Notes: generated from the letters alone by a model not told the origin. A DNA stretch of 32,595 nucleotides from Haplomitrium mnioides (GCA_049999725.1 JBNGIS010039238.1:1-32595), one strand, 5' to 3'. Counted from the first letter of the stretch, positions 1-10,240 are shown. Numbers and translations are program-made.

Positions 1-969
1 GCCATTCCTTGTGCGGGAGTATCACCCCAGAGTGTTCGGAGTACACTTTGTCTTTAATCTCAAGTGGAGTTGAGAAGAGGGAGGCTACGTTAGTACCAGC
101 GTACTGCTAGAGTAATACTCTTCAAGGCTTGGTGTGGAGTGGGTTACCTACAGTCGGGAGGACTGTGCTTTTCCAGAGGTGGAACTAAAATATATCCTCT
201 TCCTAGCCTGAGAGGAAGTAAAGTCAGGACTTCTCGCGAGGGAAGTATCAAAACTATCTGGAAAGGGTGTGTGAGTAGTGAGTGTTGGGCTGCAGGCTGT
301 AAGGCAGCGGAGGTTTCAGAAGGGAAGTCATTTGGTGGATCTGTCCAGAGGTCTTCAAGGACTCTATTCCTATTCACAGTACATAGTGTAAATAGTTGAT
401 GTATATAAGTGTAGTTAGATTCTCATTGTGCATTTGATTTCATGCAGTAGAGTAGTATAAAATATAACAGGACAGCTGAGCAGACCCTGAGACATCTCGG
501 AAGGGGGAATGCAGTCCCTGTGACAACGAAATGATCCTGAGGGAAAATGAACTCTGGTTATAATCCTGAGGATTAGTTTGGTGATTCATTCATCTTAGGA
601 TAGTTGAGATCTATTGTACTCGATCTGTGAAAACTCTGAAAGGGGGAGTCCAGACTTCTGTAATTGTTCCAATTACACATAAGGTGACAGGACCTTGAGT
701 TTTGGTCCTTGGAATACATGGACAGCATTACACAAGGAAGATTGAGTGTGGAGAACACTGACCTGAGTGGTGAATGAATGAGTTGAGTGTAGTATGAACA
801 GAGTAAGTGGTGCATCAAAGGCTAGTAAGGAAAGCAAGAATCCTTAAAGCCTTAAAGCAATAAAGGGTAAGGGGCCATCTCAGAAAAGAACCTGAATGCC
901 CGCAATTTGTCATCCCCTGCATCCAAATAGGCGACTGTGAAGGTTAAGGCCGGAAACAGGGGAGTGACA
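1..969 (+). repeat. Diverged LTR R-U5 fragment
   Basis: This is a copy of the R-U5-like segment found repeatedly in the window. It begins with the CCATTCCTTGTG-type motif also seen near 2521, 4711, 11236 and 12967 and ends in GTGACA, like the other LTR ends. It is clearly more diverged than the copies at 970-1785 and 11414-12229, and where they have a TATAAATT-like stretch it has TATATAAG near 397-404. The abrupt change at 969/970 suggests a deletion or recombination joint between two LTR copies. No coding sequence is credible here. The left end runs off the window. Confidence 0.7.
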
Positions 970-1523
970 GGAAGTCAAAGAAACACTCTTCCTAGCTTGA
1001 GGAAGTAAAAGCAGGGCTTCTCACGAGGGAAGTTAAAAAACTATCTGGAGAGGAGGGTGTGTGGGTTGCTGGGCTACAAGTTGTAAGGCAGCAGGACTCA
1101 TAAGGGAATCATTATTTGGTAGAAATCCAAAGGGCCTTCAAGGACTCTGTTTTCTCTTGCACATAGTGTATAAATTGTTTGTTTATATCTGTTTAGTTAG
1201 ATTTCGTTTTTGCATTGTGTTGTAGAGTTGTATTAGATTAGGAGACAGAGATCAGCTGAGTAGACCCTGGGAACAGCCTTGAAGGGGGAGTCCAATCCCT
1301 TGACACAAGTTTGGCATCCTAGGGGTAAATGCTCTATGGTCTGATTCTGTTGCATAGATTGGGACTTAGTGCATTAAAATAGTAAGGATAATCTGTTCCA
1401 GCTTTGTGACAACCTTGAGAGGGGGAGTCCAACCTTTCGTATTGTTCAGTGGTGCAGGTCACCAGCACCCATTCTGCCCCAAGCACAAATAAGGTGGCAG
1501 GGTTTGAGTTATTAGGCTCTTGG

Positions 1524-1529
1524 AATAAA
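1524..1529 (+). terminator. Poly(A) signal in R region
   Basis: AATAAA lies in a well conserved context (GGAATAAAGTGCAGG). The same hexamer sits at the matching place in the other R-U5 copies: 3253-3258, 5087-5092, 11967-11972 and 13698-13703. Conservation of position across five copies fits a retrotransposon polyadenylation signal. The diverged first copy has AATACA there (near 710). Confidence 0.5.
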
Positions 1530-1939
1530 GTGCAGGAATTACATACAAACCAATAGGGGGTGATGGATATGGACTTGGGGATGGTTGAATGACTAACTTG
1601 AGTATAAGAAGAAGAAGAGTGAGAGGTGCACATAAGGCCTGTAAGGAGAGGAAGAGTCCGTAAGGTCTGAAAGTGGTAACTGGCAAGAGGCCTTCTTAGA
1701 AAAGAACCTCAAAGCTCGTAAACTATCCTCCCCTGCGCTCAAAGTAGGATCTAAAAAGGTTAAGGCCTGAAACAAAGGAGCGACAGTATGCTCTCACTTC
1801 GTGCTCAATGGCTATAACCACTATTCATCGGATCGGACGTCGAGGGAGCATCATGCGATGGGGGTATACATCGATGCCATTCGATTTTGTTCAGGTTGAT
1901 GCACAGGCAATCTCGGGGCGCAAGGCGACTGCATGGGAA

Positions 1940-2520
1940 GGGGAATCGCATCAAGGGGGTTGGATTGAGATATCACCAACAAGACCATGTGAAGTAGGGG
2001 TACTTACTCTAGGGGGCCCAAGGGGATTTGGACATGGACTAGAGGGGCGCTGAGGATTGCAGAGTGAGGAGCTCTGGATGCTCGGACGATCCAGACAACT
2101 CATCCTTGCCAATAGACTAGAGCGGAGGGTTACTAATACGGGGTCTCAATTGAATTTTGGCCGGCTAAGACTTCGGGAGAGGCCACCATGGGAGGACTTG
2201 AGGTCGTCTCTGCATTCTTCGTGTAGGAGCATCACGATCTGAGGACAAGGAAATTGCAATGAGGGGCGGCTGGAGTGAGAATTTAGTGAGGAACTACGTG
2301 AAGTATGGTTACTAGCTCTAGGGGGCCGGGGGGATTCGGATGTGGACTGGAGGGGCGTGGAGGATTGCAGAGTGAGGAGCTGTGGATGCTCGAGCGATCT
2401 AGGGAACTCATTCTTGCGGGTAGACTAGAGTTGAAGGTTACTGATTTGATAGTTCGAAGGGATTTCGGTTGGTTGTGACTTCGGGAGAGGCCGCCAAGTG
2501 AGGAGCTTGGGGTTGTCTCT
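1940..2520 (+). repeat. 310-bp tandem dimer in LTR, copy A
   Basis: Two head-to-tail monomers of about 310 bp each start with an AATCGCAAYGAGGGG-like motif (near 1945 and 2250) and contain a conserved block with GAGGATTGCAGAGTGAGGAG (near 2051 and 2350). Each block carries an inverted repeat of the form CTCTGGAT-N9-ATCCAGAG. The same dimer recurs at about 4130-4710, 10660-11235 and 12385-12966, always just upstream of the R-U5-like segment. Confidence 0.75.
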
Positions 2521-3514
2521 ACCATTCGTTGTGTGCGAGTATTAGCCCAGAGTGTTTGGAGGACACTCTGGTGTGTTTCTTCAAGTGGAGTTGAGAGGGA
2601 GGGCTGTGCTAGTGCATGCGCACTGCGCGGGATGACCCGTTGAGGCTCGGGGGTGGAGTGGGCTACTTGCAGCTGGTAAAGCTATCTTCCAGAGGTGGAA
2701 GTCAAAGAAACTCTCTTCCTTGCGTGAGGAAGTAAAAGCAAGGCTTCTCACGAGGGAAGTTAAAAAACTATCTGGAGAGGAGGATATGTGGGTTGTTGGG
2801 CTGCAGGTTGTAAGGAAGCGGGACTCATAAGGGAAGTATCAATTGGTAGAAATCAAGAGGGCCTTCAAGGACTCTGTTTTCTCTTGCACATAGTCTATAA
2901 TTTGTTGTTCATACATGTGTAGGTTAGATTTTCTTTCTGCATTGTGTTGTAGAGTTGTATTAGCTTAGAAGACATCAAGATAGTTGAGCAGACCATAGGA
3001 GCAGCCTTGAAGGGGGAGTCCAATCCCTTGACACAAGTCTGATATCATGGGGGTAAATGCTCTCTGTTCTAATTCTGTTGCATAGATTAGAACTTAGTAC
3101 ATGCTAGGATAGTTAGGAATATTTGGACCAGTGTTGTGACCACCTTGAGAGGGGGGGTCCAGACCTCTAGTAGTGTTCAGTTGTGCAAGTGACCAGCACC
3201 ATTCTGCCCAAGCACAAATAAGGTGGCAGGGCCTAAGTCATTGGGTCCTATTAATAAAGCGGAAGAATCACACAAATCACAACTGGGTGTTATGGATGTG
3301 GACCTAAGAATGGTTGAGTAACTGACTTGAGTATAACAAGAAGAAGAGTGAGAAATGCATATAAGTCTGTAAGGAGAGGAAGAGTCCTTAAGGTCTAAAA
3401 GTGATAATTGGCAAGGGGCCATCTCAGAAAAGAACTTGAAAGCCCGTAAACATGTCCTCCTCTGCACTCAAAACAGGGTCTGAAAAAGTTAAGGCCTGAC
3501 ATAGGGGAGTGACA

Positions 3515-4079
3515 CATCCTCAGAGAGCTTAAAGAGATTCAGTGGACACATGGCGGCGCGGCAGAGTCTGTTGGATTCCACGGAACCAAGTCAGGGCGTT
3601 GGTCCGCCTTCCTCTTAGAAAACAGCGTCGAACAGCACAACTTCGAATTACATGGCACTTTAGGAGAGCCTGTTGGATCCTTCAGGTCAAAGAGGAGTCA
3701 ACCATGGAACTAGATCAGCACGTCGGTCTGCCTTCCAGTTGGAAAACAGCATCGGACGATGTAGCTTTGGATTACGTGGCACTTCAGGAGAGTGTCAGTC
3801 GGGCGTTAAGGTACTTCATGCAAAATTTTCAAAAAAGTGCTTCCAATAGACACAAACAGAGCTCAAGACATGTAGAGGAGTAAGTAAAAATAAAAAGATA
3901 GAGATGAAAAGAAATAAAACTACTCTAATTGTCGGGGGCCAAGCTAAGCCCCATAACCTTGTATCTATCAGACAATCTTACTTGAAGAACAGCTTGCTCT
4001 AGAGGAGGGAGGGGAGTTAAGCCCTAAACTAGGTCCGTCCAAGAGCAGAGAGGAGATATGCGGTGGCCTACACCCCTCT
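3515..4079 (+). repeat. U3-like segment X, left copy
   Basis: This roughly 560-bp segment recurs at 13960-14519. It contains two copies of a 60-bp module found in the U3 of the other LTRs: a GTCYGCC...CGGAC inverted repeat followed by an ATTACRTGGC-type motif. It starts immediately after an LTR-type end (GTGACA, 3509-3514). An ORF of 113 codons is open here, but comparison with the other copy shows mostly amino-acid-changing differences, so it is not treated as a gene. An A-rich stretch follows at about 3883-3925. Confidence 0.65.
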
Positions 4080-4129
4080 TTCGAGTTGATGCACAAGCAA
4101 TTTCAGAGCGCGAGGCGATTGCATTGAAG

Positions 4130-4710
4130 GGGAATCGCAATGAGGGGGGCTAGATTGAGAATTCACTAACAACACCACGTGAAGCAAGGGTACTCGCTCC
4201 AGGGGGCCAGGGGGATTTGAACGTGGACTGGAGGAGTGCTAATGATTGCAGAGTAAGGAGCTCTGGATGCTCATGCGATTTAGGGAACTCATCCTTGCTG
4301 GTTGACCAGAGCGGAGGATTACTAATACGGGGTCTCAATTGAATTCTGGCCGGCTAAGACTTCGAGAGAGGCCACCATGGGAGGACTTGGGGTCGTCTCT
4401 GCATTCTCTGTGTAGGAGCATCACGATCTAAGGACAAGGAAATCACAACGAGGGGCGGCTGGAGTGGGAATTCAGTGAAGAACTACGTGAAGCAGAGGTA
4501 CTAGCTCCAAGAGGCCGGGGCGATTCGGATGTGGACTAGACGGGCGCCGAGGATTGCAGAATGAGGAGCTCTGGATGCTCCAGCAATCTAGGGAACTTAT
4601 CCTTGCCAGTGGACCAGAGCTGAGGGTTACTGATACAATAGTTCGAAGGGATTCTGGCTGGTTATGACTTCGAGAGAGGCTGCCAAGCGAGGAGCTTGGG
4701 GTTGTCTCTG
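4130..4710 (+). repeat. 310-bp tandem dimer in LTR, copy B
   Basis: This is the second occurrence of the dimer, directly upstream of the final R-U5 of the 5' LTR. Monomer starts are near 4132 and 4440. The inverted repeat is weakened in both monomers by point changes. It is preceded by a fusion at about 4080 to the U3-like segment that starts at 3515. Confidence 0.7.
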
Positions 4711-5358
4711 CCATTCCTTGTGTGTGAGTATCAGCCTGGAGTGTTCAGAGGACACTCTGGTGTGTTTCTTCAAGTGGAGCTGAGAGGGAGGACTATGCTA
4801 GTGCTTGCACACTGCGCAGGTGTGTGGGTTGTTGGGCTGCAGATTGTAAGGCAGCGGGACTCATAAGAGAAGTATTGCATCCTGGAAGTAAATGCTCTTT
4901 GGTCTGATTCTATTGCATAGATTAAGACTTAGTGCATTAAGATAGTTAGGATAATCTGTTCCAGCTCTATGACAACCCTAAAAGTGAAAGTCCAGCCTTT
5001 TGTATTGTTCAGTGGTGCAGGTCACTAGCACCCATTCAGCCCCAAGCACAAATAAGGTGGCAAGGTTTGAGTTATTGGGCCATTGGAATAAAGTGCAGGA
5101 ATTACACACAAACCAACAAGAGGGTGATGGATATGAACCTGGGGATGGTTGAATGACTGACTTGAGTATAAGAAGAAGAAGAGTGAGAGGTGCACATAAT
5201 GCCTGTAAGGAGAGGAAGAGTCTGTTAGGTCAGAAAGTGGTAACTGGCAAGGGGCCATCTCAAAAAAGAACTTGAAAGCCCGTAAATTGTCCTCCTCTAT
5301 GCTCAAAGCAGGATCTGAAAAGGTTAAGGCCTGAAACAAGGGAGCGACATGAAATTTT

Positions 5359-5376
5359 TGGCGCTAGAAGGAGGTT
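5359..5376 (+). other. Primer-binding site, family I
   Basis: TGGCGCTAGAAGG begins ten bases after the LTR end. Starting with TGG, complementary to the CCA end of a tRNA, and lying directly downstream of a GACA terminus is the expected arrangement for minus-strand priming. I cannot name the primer tRNA. The spacer between LTR and site is AT-rich, as it is in family II. Confidence 0.6.
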
Positions 5377-5557
5377 AAGGGTTTGAAAAAACCTTAGACC
5401 AACCCGAACCAACAAGACCACGTTGTGCACAAGAGACTCAATTCAGTCTGTGAGAAGGTTACTTCTGAGAAACAGAGCAACGGGGGGTTGAGTCTGTTGA
5501 GGAAGAGTGGCCAAAAGAAGGAACCCCTGGGTGGAAGTGGCAGTAGCCAGTGGAGGG

Positions 5558-6960
5558 ATGGCCAACCCAGCACCACCTTCTGGGCTTTGGGGAAGATTCA
5601 AATACCGGTCCTTCAAGGGACGCCCGAAGGATGACCTAGATGCATGGGTGGACGACCTTGAAAACACTGCATTGGCAAATGGAGAAGCCTATGTAAAGAT
5701 TGGAATCCTGCCTGCAGTTTTGAAGGGAGAAGCCCAACCCTAGTACAAGGATTTGGTAGATAATATCAAAAGGGACTGGCAGACATTCAAAGCAGCCTTC
5801 TTAGCAGAATTCCGAGGGATAAGAGAAGAGACTAAGGCATTGATCAAGATGTGTCAGCTCAAGATGAAGAAAAAAGAGTCGGTGAGGAAATTCCTTCAAC
5901 GTTTCAAGAAGGTGGCGAGGAAGTTAAACCCGCTAGCCACTGACTGGATGCTCACAACGTGGTTTCTAGCTACTCTACCTAGAGGGATTGGGACCTGGTA
6001 AGACAGGCGGATCCCCAGACTTGGGAGGAAGCTGTTAATGCAGCTCGATCCCATGTGAAGGTTGCCCTCACCAGTTTCCGAAGAAAAGCACATGCCAGAT
6101 GCGACTCTAATGATTATTCAAACGCCTCGGACAGTGACGAGGAAACATATCAAAGTTTCGAGTCCTCTTCGGAAAGCGAGAATGAGTCGAGCAGTAGCAG
6201 CTTAGACGAGGACCGATCATCTAGGAGGAAAAAGAAGAAGAAAGACCTGAAGAAGAAAAAGCAGGTCAAGGAGGTACATCATCGTAAGGGGGCCAACAAG
6301 GGAAGATATAAGAAAAATGAACCCGAACCCAAGGCTAGCAAGAAGCTAGGGGGAGGGATCGAATTGATGAGCTGAACGCCAAGTTGGAGGCGATGAACAT
6401 CCTCCTGGCAGGGATCAAGCCGGAGGGACCACCTCTGCCGACCCGGAGAGTTGGAGTCTGGTGTGTTCGTTGCAAGCAACATGGACACTCCCCCCAGGAA
6501 TGTCCGAATGACACCAATGCTGTACAGTATGTAAGGGAGGAAGCACTAGAGTACATGAGAGAAGAGGTGGAGTATGTCCTGGAGGAGGCCCCAAACATAG
6601 TGTATCAAATCAGGGGGGACCTCGAATAATTCTGAGCGGGCCTGCAGGAGGGAACGCAAGGCCTATGAATTAGTGGGCTGCTACTCGGCCACCCAAGACC
6701 ACAATCATGGTGTGTTGGAATTGTGGCCAACCCGATCACATTTCAGCAAGTTGTCCGGAGCTACGTAAGAGCAATTATAGGCAACCGCCTCCCTCTACTT
6801 CCAATGCAAAACGGAGGGGCATGTAGCCATGAATTTCCCACACGAAAGGCCAGATGCTGCCCTTGGGCCAAGCTTGAATCCTCCTCCCCCGTCAAACGTC
6901 AATTTGATCACTCTAGACACGGAGGAGGAAGCTGAGTTGCCAGGCTGAGAGACGCCAACT
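5558..6960 (+). pseudogene. gag: Broken gag of family I element
   Basis: Gag forms the particle and packages element RNA. The first ATG in a suitable frame is at 5558. The region to about 6000 has the retrotransposon-gag capsid pattern: a GLWGRF/FKGRP start, a WVDDLE segment, then an NIKRDWQTFKAAFLAEFR block. It is followed by a Ser/Glu then Lys-rich linker (about 6090-6330) and CCHC zinc knuckles. CVRCKQHGHSPQEC (6462-6503) and CWNCGQPDHISASC (6713-6754) are intact. A third near 6795-6836 has lost cysteines. Damage includes an in-frame TAG at 5741-5743, a TAA at 5999-6001 with a frame change, another frame change near 6345, and stops at 6627 and 6633. This is a decayed copy. Confidence 0.85.
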
Positions 6961-6975
6961 TCGGATCATTGTCTC

Positions 6976-7911
6976 ATGGTTGTCACCAAGGCAAGGGCCA
7001 AGGCCCGAAAGAGAAGCCAGAGGAAGTCCGAGCGCACAGCTAAGAAGATAGTAACTCAAGTGGCCTCACCTCGAATTGATTCAGATTATCGGAGGGATAA
7101 TCCAAAATGGTTCTACCATGAGCAGCAGGACCAGGTGAAAAGGAAATTGGCGGCTTTGGAGGCTCTGGAAGAGGAGCCGACCGCTAAAGAGACCCTCAAG
7201 GAGGTCCAAAAGCAGCAGGGAGGAACCCGAGAGAAGGTTGCAATTGTGGAAGAGGGGTCAAAGCCCAACCCCTACAACATTCAAGCGGACGTACGAAATT
7301 GCCCTGTCACTACCATAGTGGGACAACTAATCAAGGATAGCCCTTTCTATCGGAGACAGCTCCGAGAACTGCTGATAGGAGCAAAGAGGAGGAAGAGGCT
7401 GCCTAAGGTGGGAGCTCCAGCAGACCTGCAACTAATCTGTGAAGACAAGAGGGCCTTGGAGATCGACATCCAGATCGCGGGGTGCACACTGTCTTTAGTG
7501 CCCGTAGATGGAGGGGCAGGAGTCAACGTTATGGTAGAGGAGACAGCGCTTAAGCTGGAATTCACGGAATTCCATCCTACAATCAGGATCATGAGGCTGG
7601 CGGATGGGTCACGAGTAAAGCCATTGAGCTCTCTTCTTCAAATCCCAACCTTCATAGGGGGAAAAGAGTTCAAATTGAATTATCTGGTAATACGACCTGC
7701 TAGAACTTCTCCTTACCCAGTGTTGATAAGAAGACCATGGCTGTATGGGGCCAGAGTAATGCACAACTGGGGGAACTCCACATTGGTGTTCGGCCTCGAC
7801 AAAACAACAGTGCATTATGGTCTAGTTCCTAACTTGGGGGAAACGCAGCGTGAGGCAGAGTATGACAGTGTGTGGTCCGAGGAAGAAGAGGACTTGGAGT
7901 ACCACTACTAG
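6976..7911 (+). CDS. Retropepsin-like protease region, family I
   Basis: An open frame of 311 codons starts at ATG 6976. Residues 1-140 are basic and charged, the tail of gag or a linker. Residues 150-290 form an aspartic protease domain of the plant Ty3/gypsy type, with the active-site segment PVDGGAGVNVM at about 176-186 (catalytic Asp 178; DGG instead of the common D-S/T-G) and the conserved PVLIRRPWLYGA segment near 248-259. The protease would process Gag-Pol. The frame ends at a TAG after EYHY, where the minus-strand relative has a Trp codon, so the stop is probably a secondary nonsense change. Homology to that relative continues briefly past the stop and then ends near 7990. No RT follows. 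Confidence 0.8.
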   Translation: MVVTKARAKARKRSQRKSERTAKKIVTQVASPRIDSDYRRDNPKWFYHEQQDQVKRKLAALEALEEEPTAKETLKEVQKQQGGTREKVAIVEEGSKPNPYNIQADVRNCPVTTIVGQLIKDSPFYRRQLRELLIGAKRRKRLPKVGAPADLQLICEDKRALEIDIQIAGCTLSLVPVDGGAGVNVMVEETALKLEFTEFHPTIRIMRLADGSRVKPLSSLLQIPTFIGGKEFKLNYLVIRPARTSPYPVLIRRPWLYGARVMHNWGNSTLVFGLDKTTVHYGLVPNLGETQREAEYDSVWSEEEEDLEYHY

Positions 7912-8307
7912 GTACAAGTGGTGAGTGAAGCAACACAAGAGGATCTGTTGGAGGAGAGTATGGTGTTTGTCCACCAACGTGAATTGTCAACCTACGATAG
8001 ACCATAACACGAGTGGAAATCAGTGGCAGATGGAGCCAAGGGTGGGGACATCAAGGGGCACTTTGACAAATTGAAGAGGTATGAGTATCAAGAGAAAAAC
8101 AAGGGCCCAACTGTGACCTCACCAAAGGCGTCCAGCAACCGCATGTAAGTTGTGTGTGTGTGTGTGTGTGTTTGAGTGTGTGTTTTTTTGAGGGGGGTGT
8201 TTCGTGGGGTTGTTTTGCAAGAGATACAGAGTCCAGCCAGCAACTAGCAACAAAGGCATTAGAAATTTGAGGGAGAAGAAGTGTGTTCGCGGGGACGCTT
8301 CACACTT
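7912..8307 (+). other. Family I 3' internal remnant, pol deleted
   Basis: The first 75 bases continue the protease-region homology to the minus-strand pol (VSEATQEDLLEES-like). Similarity then stops near 7990, and no reverse transcriptase, RNase H or integrase motif is present. A short conceptual stretch to about 8147 is charged but unrecognised. The rest is a TG repeat and a T-rich stretch, then a segment resembling the pre-polypurine-tract region of family II (compare the GTTCGCGGGGACGCT motif here with GTTTGCGGGGTCGCT near 23395). This is non-coding 3' untranslated sequence as far as I can tell. Confidence 0.6.
8150..8171 (+). repeat. (TG)n microsatellite
   Basis: An uninterrupted run of about eleven TG dinucleotides is followed by imperfect TG/T-rich sequence to about 8190. 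It lies in the untranslated 3' part of the family I internal region. Family II has a T/G-rich but non-repetitive stretch in the matching place (about 23025-23100). Confidence 0.9.
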
Positions 8308-8317
8308 GAAGGGGGAG
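8308..8317 (+). other. Polypurine tract, family I
   Basis: GAAGGGGGAG sits three bases upstream of the LTR terminus TGTCAG at 8321. The family II equivalent is AAAAGGGGAG at 23419-23428, followed by the same GTTA-type spacer and TGTCAG. The match in sequence and spacing across two families supports this as the plus-strand primer. Confidence 0.75.
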
Positions 8318-9010
8318 TTATGTCAGCTAGTGGTTTGGAGCACTAAAGCTGAATGCACAAAATCAGAAGAACCATTGGCAATATGTCCCCTTTGCGAGTG
8401 TGAAGGCCTCTCAGAAACAGTTGATTACTCTCAAACAGCTGATAAGAGCAAGGTGCATGATTCCTAGGAGGGAAACACGATCATGGCAGAAGAGATGAGG
8501 AGAGAGCAGTGATCACCAACCAAGGGAGAGGCCCCATTTTCAAATTCGAAGCAGGCCAGCGAGAATCTGTGGGCCTAAGAAGGATGCGGAGATCGGAGCC
8601 TGGAGAGAAGAAACAGAGCAGCCACCTATGGTGAAGCGATCGCAAGAGGAAGAAGAACGGATCAACAACAAGGAAGTCCGAAGGCACTTCGAAGAAAGGC
8701 ATGTCGCGGGGGTCCTATAGCGGCCACAAATCAGGAAGCAAGGATCGGGAGTTGAAAGGAGGAGGTAAGATCATCATGAGGGAAACCCAGGCCAAGGAAG
8801 AGGGACGCCTCGATCTTGCAAGCAGGAGCGAGCCTTGTAAGGGTCGATCGAACGCTCCATTCGAGTCTTCGAATCTTGGCTGAAGAGTGGGGTCCCCGAA
8901 AGGTCCCGCGAGATTCCACGGAAACGTGGCGTCTCCAGAGACCTTCGTGGGATTCCATGGACGATGTGGCGGTACCAGCAGGCCCGCGGATCTGCGGACA
9001 GGCGCCTCCC

Positions 9011-9029
9011 TAAGTGGGGAGCCCACTTA
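9011..9029 (+). promoter_or_regulatory. Perfect U3 inverted repeat
   Basis: TAAGTGGG (9011-9018) and CCCACTTA (9022-9029) form an eight-base perfect stem with a three-base loop. The repeat is kept perfectly in the second family I U3 (28427-28445). In family II it is kept as AAGTGG/CCACTT with a five-base loop (18242-18258 and 24200-24216). Its function is unknown. Possibilities are a protein-binding palindrome or an RNA hairpin. Confidence 0.7.
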
Positions 9030-9039
9030 ACAGGGTTCC

Positions 9040-9079
9040 GATCCCTCTTACGACGTGGGGAACCCGGTTAAGAGGGATC
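9040..9079 (+). promoter_or_regulatory. Second U3 inverted repeat
   Basis: GATCCCTCTTA (9040-9050) and TAAGAGGGATC (9069-9079) are an 11-base perfect inverted repeat around an 18-base loop containing ACGTGG. In the other family I U3 (about 28456-28495) one arm has decayed, so conservation is weaker than for the neighbouring hairpin. Confidence 0.6.
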
Positions 9080-9655
9080 CGCCAAGAAACCAACAACAGA
9101 GCAAGGAGGAGGGCTCAAAATAACGACTTATCAAGGATTTGGCCGAAGGGAAACGGGAGAGTGCCGGAAGGGCGATATATCAAAGATCTGAGCGGAGGAG
9201 GAGCGCGGAAGCCATGGGGCGACCTAACGCAGATCCGTCAAGAGGAAACACAAAGGAGAGCTGAAAGGGGGACAGATCACCAGCGGGCCGAATAAGAGCG
9301 AGTGAAGACGAAAAGGTGACTTGTTGGCAATCCGGTTCAAACGATGCGTATCAATGTTGAAACAATGATCCATCGCAAACCGTCCATGGGGAAGAAGGCT
9401 GAGCCAGAATGGCGATATGGCCCCTATCCGGTGGGGGGAAATGAGGGGTACGACGAAAGGACGATCTATCGACAAATCGACGAGCGAGATGAGGGCGGCC
9501 GGAAAATCAAGGTAATGCTGGTGCAACCGACAGAGGAGCTAGCGGTGCCGAAAGGGTGACTCTTTGCTGCTTTGACAACTAGAAGGGTGAAAGTTCGACG
9601 GGATGTGGCCGACATCCGAAAGTTTGAAGGGGGCGAACAATCCTAAAGGGCCTAG

Positions 9656-9807
9656 TAGTTTTTATAACAAGCTTTTGGAAGTGTTAACGAAGAAAGCCTC
9701 GGGCGCGAGCGTAGTTCTTACTCCGAAGGTACAACAAAACGGCGACATGGGCACAGTTTTTATTTAGCGAGCGGGGATGTCCGCATCGGTTCTTCGGATG
9801 ACGTGGC
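9656..9807 (+). promoter_or_regulatory. U3 array of GTTCTTAY-type motifs
   Basis: GTTTTTAT (9658), GTTCTTAC (9714) and GTTTTTAT (9756) are followed by an ACGTGGC motif at 9801. The matching array in the other family I U3 has GTTCTTAC at 29123 and GTTCTTAT at 29165. Family II LTRs carry GTTCTTAY at 18669, 18713, 18755 and at 24623, 24667, 24710. Spacing between the last two motifs is 42-44 bp in all four LTRs. This is a plausible enhancer-like repeat; no binding factor can be named. Confidence 0.45.
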
Positions 9808-9889
9808 GAGCGTAGGGAGTCCGCGGGAGGCTTCGGAAACATGGCGCGCTAATGATCTTGGTTGTGTTTCTGAAGGTCAACTTCGGAAG

Positions 9890-10240
9890 GAGGGTCCGTG
9901 CGACGGTCCGCCTACTCCTTTGCGGGGCGGCGTCGGACGACGGCCTTCAAACGACGTGGCGCCTTGGGAAGCACGCAGAGGGTTCCGTGGGTCAACCTCG
10001 GAAGGAGGTCAACGTGACAGTCTGCCTATCTCTTTGCAGGGCGGTGTCGGACAGCGCCCTTCGAAGGACGTAGCGACTCCAGGGACCCCGAAGCAACTCA
10101 CGGGACACGCGGCGCGAGGAGGAGAGTTCACCAGACCTCGAGCAACGTGCAGATCAACTACAGAAGGAGCGATTAGCGCGACGGTCAGCCTACCCCTTTG
10201 TCGGGCGGCGTCAGACATCGGTGCAGCGGACGACGTGGCG
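9890..10240 (+). repeat. Three copies of the U3 hairpin/ACGTGGC module
   Basis: Three imperfect direct repeats each contain GTCYG...CCCCTTTGCGGGG...CRGAC, an inverted repeat of 33 bases (9906-9938, 10020-10052, 10184-10216). The first and third end in GACGTGGCG, with ACGTGGC at 9954-9960 and 10233-10239. The middle copy has GACGTAGCG. ACGTGGC is the core of plant G-box/ABRE-like bZIP sites. Related copies occur in all long LTRs of the window. Confidence 0.65.

Larger units (their letters stand above)
970..5349 (+). repeat. 5' LTR of family I element, 5'-truncated
   Basis: The segment ends in GCGACA at 5349 and is followed within ten bases by a primer-binding-site-like sequence and then gag, so this is the 5' LTR side. 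From 970 to 4079 it is colinear with 11414-14519 in the 3' LTR, with no large indel. Inside are an R-U5 part (970-1785), a second unit with a short U3 piece, 310-bp dimer and R-U5 (1786-3514), a U3-like segment (3515-4079) and a final dimer plus R-U5 (4080-5349). The last unit has lost the stretch that carries the GAGGAAGTAAAAGC motif elsewhere, near 4820. The LTR lacks its true 5' end. Confidence 0.75.

Noticed and set aside
3542-3883. Similar ORFs open in both X segments (113 codons here, up to 143 codons at 13897-14328)
   Set aside because: The two translations differ at about one in six residues, and many nucleotide differences change the amino acid. There is no domain, and the sequence is built from U3 repeat modules. 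Openness is probably chance.
8204-8467. 87-codon ORF crossing the polypurine tract into the LTR
   Set aside because: It runs through non-coding landmarks (PPT and LTR terminus) and has no domain.
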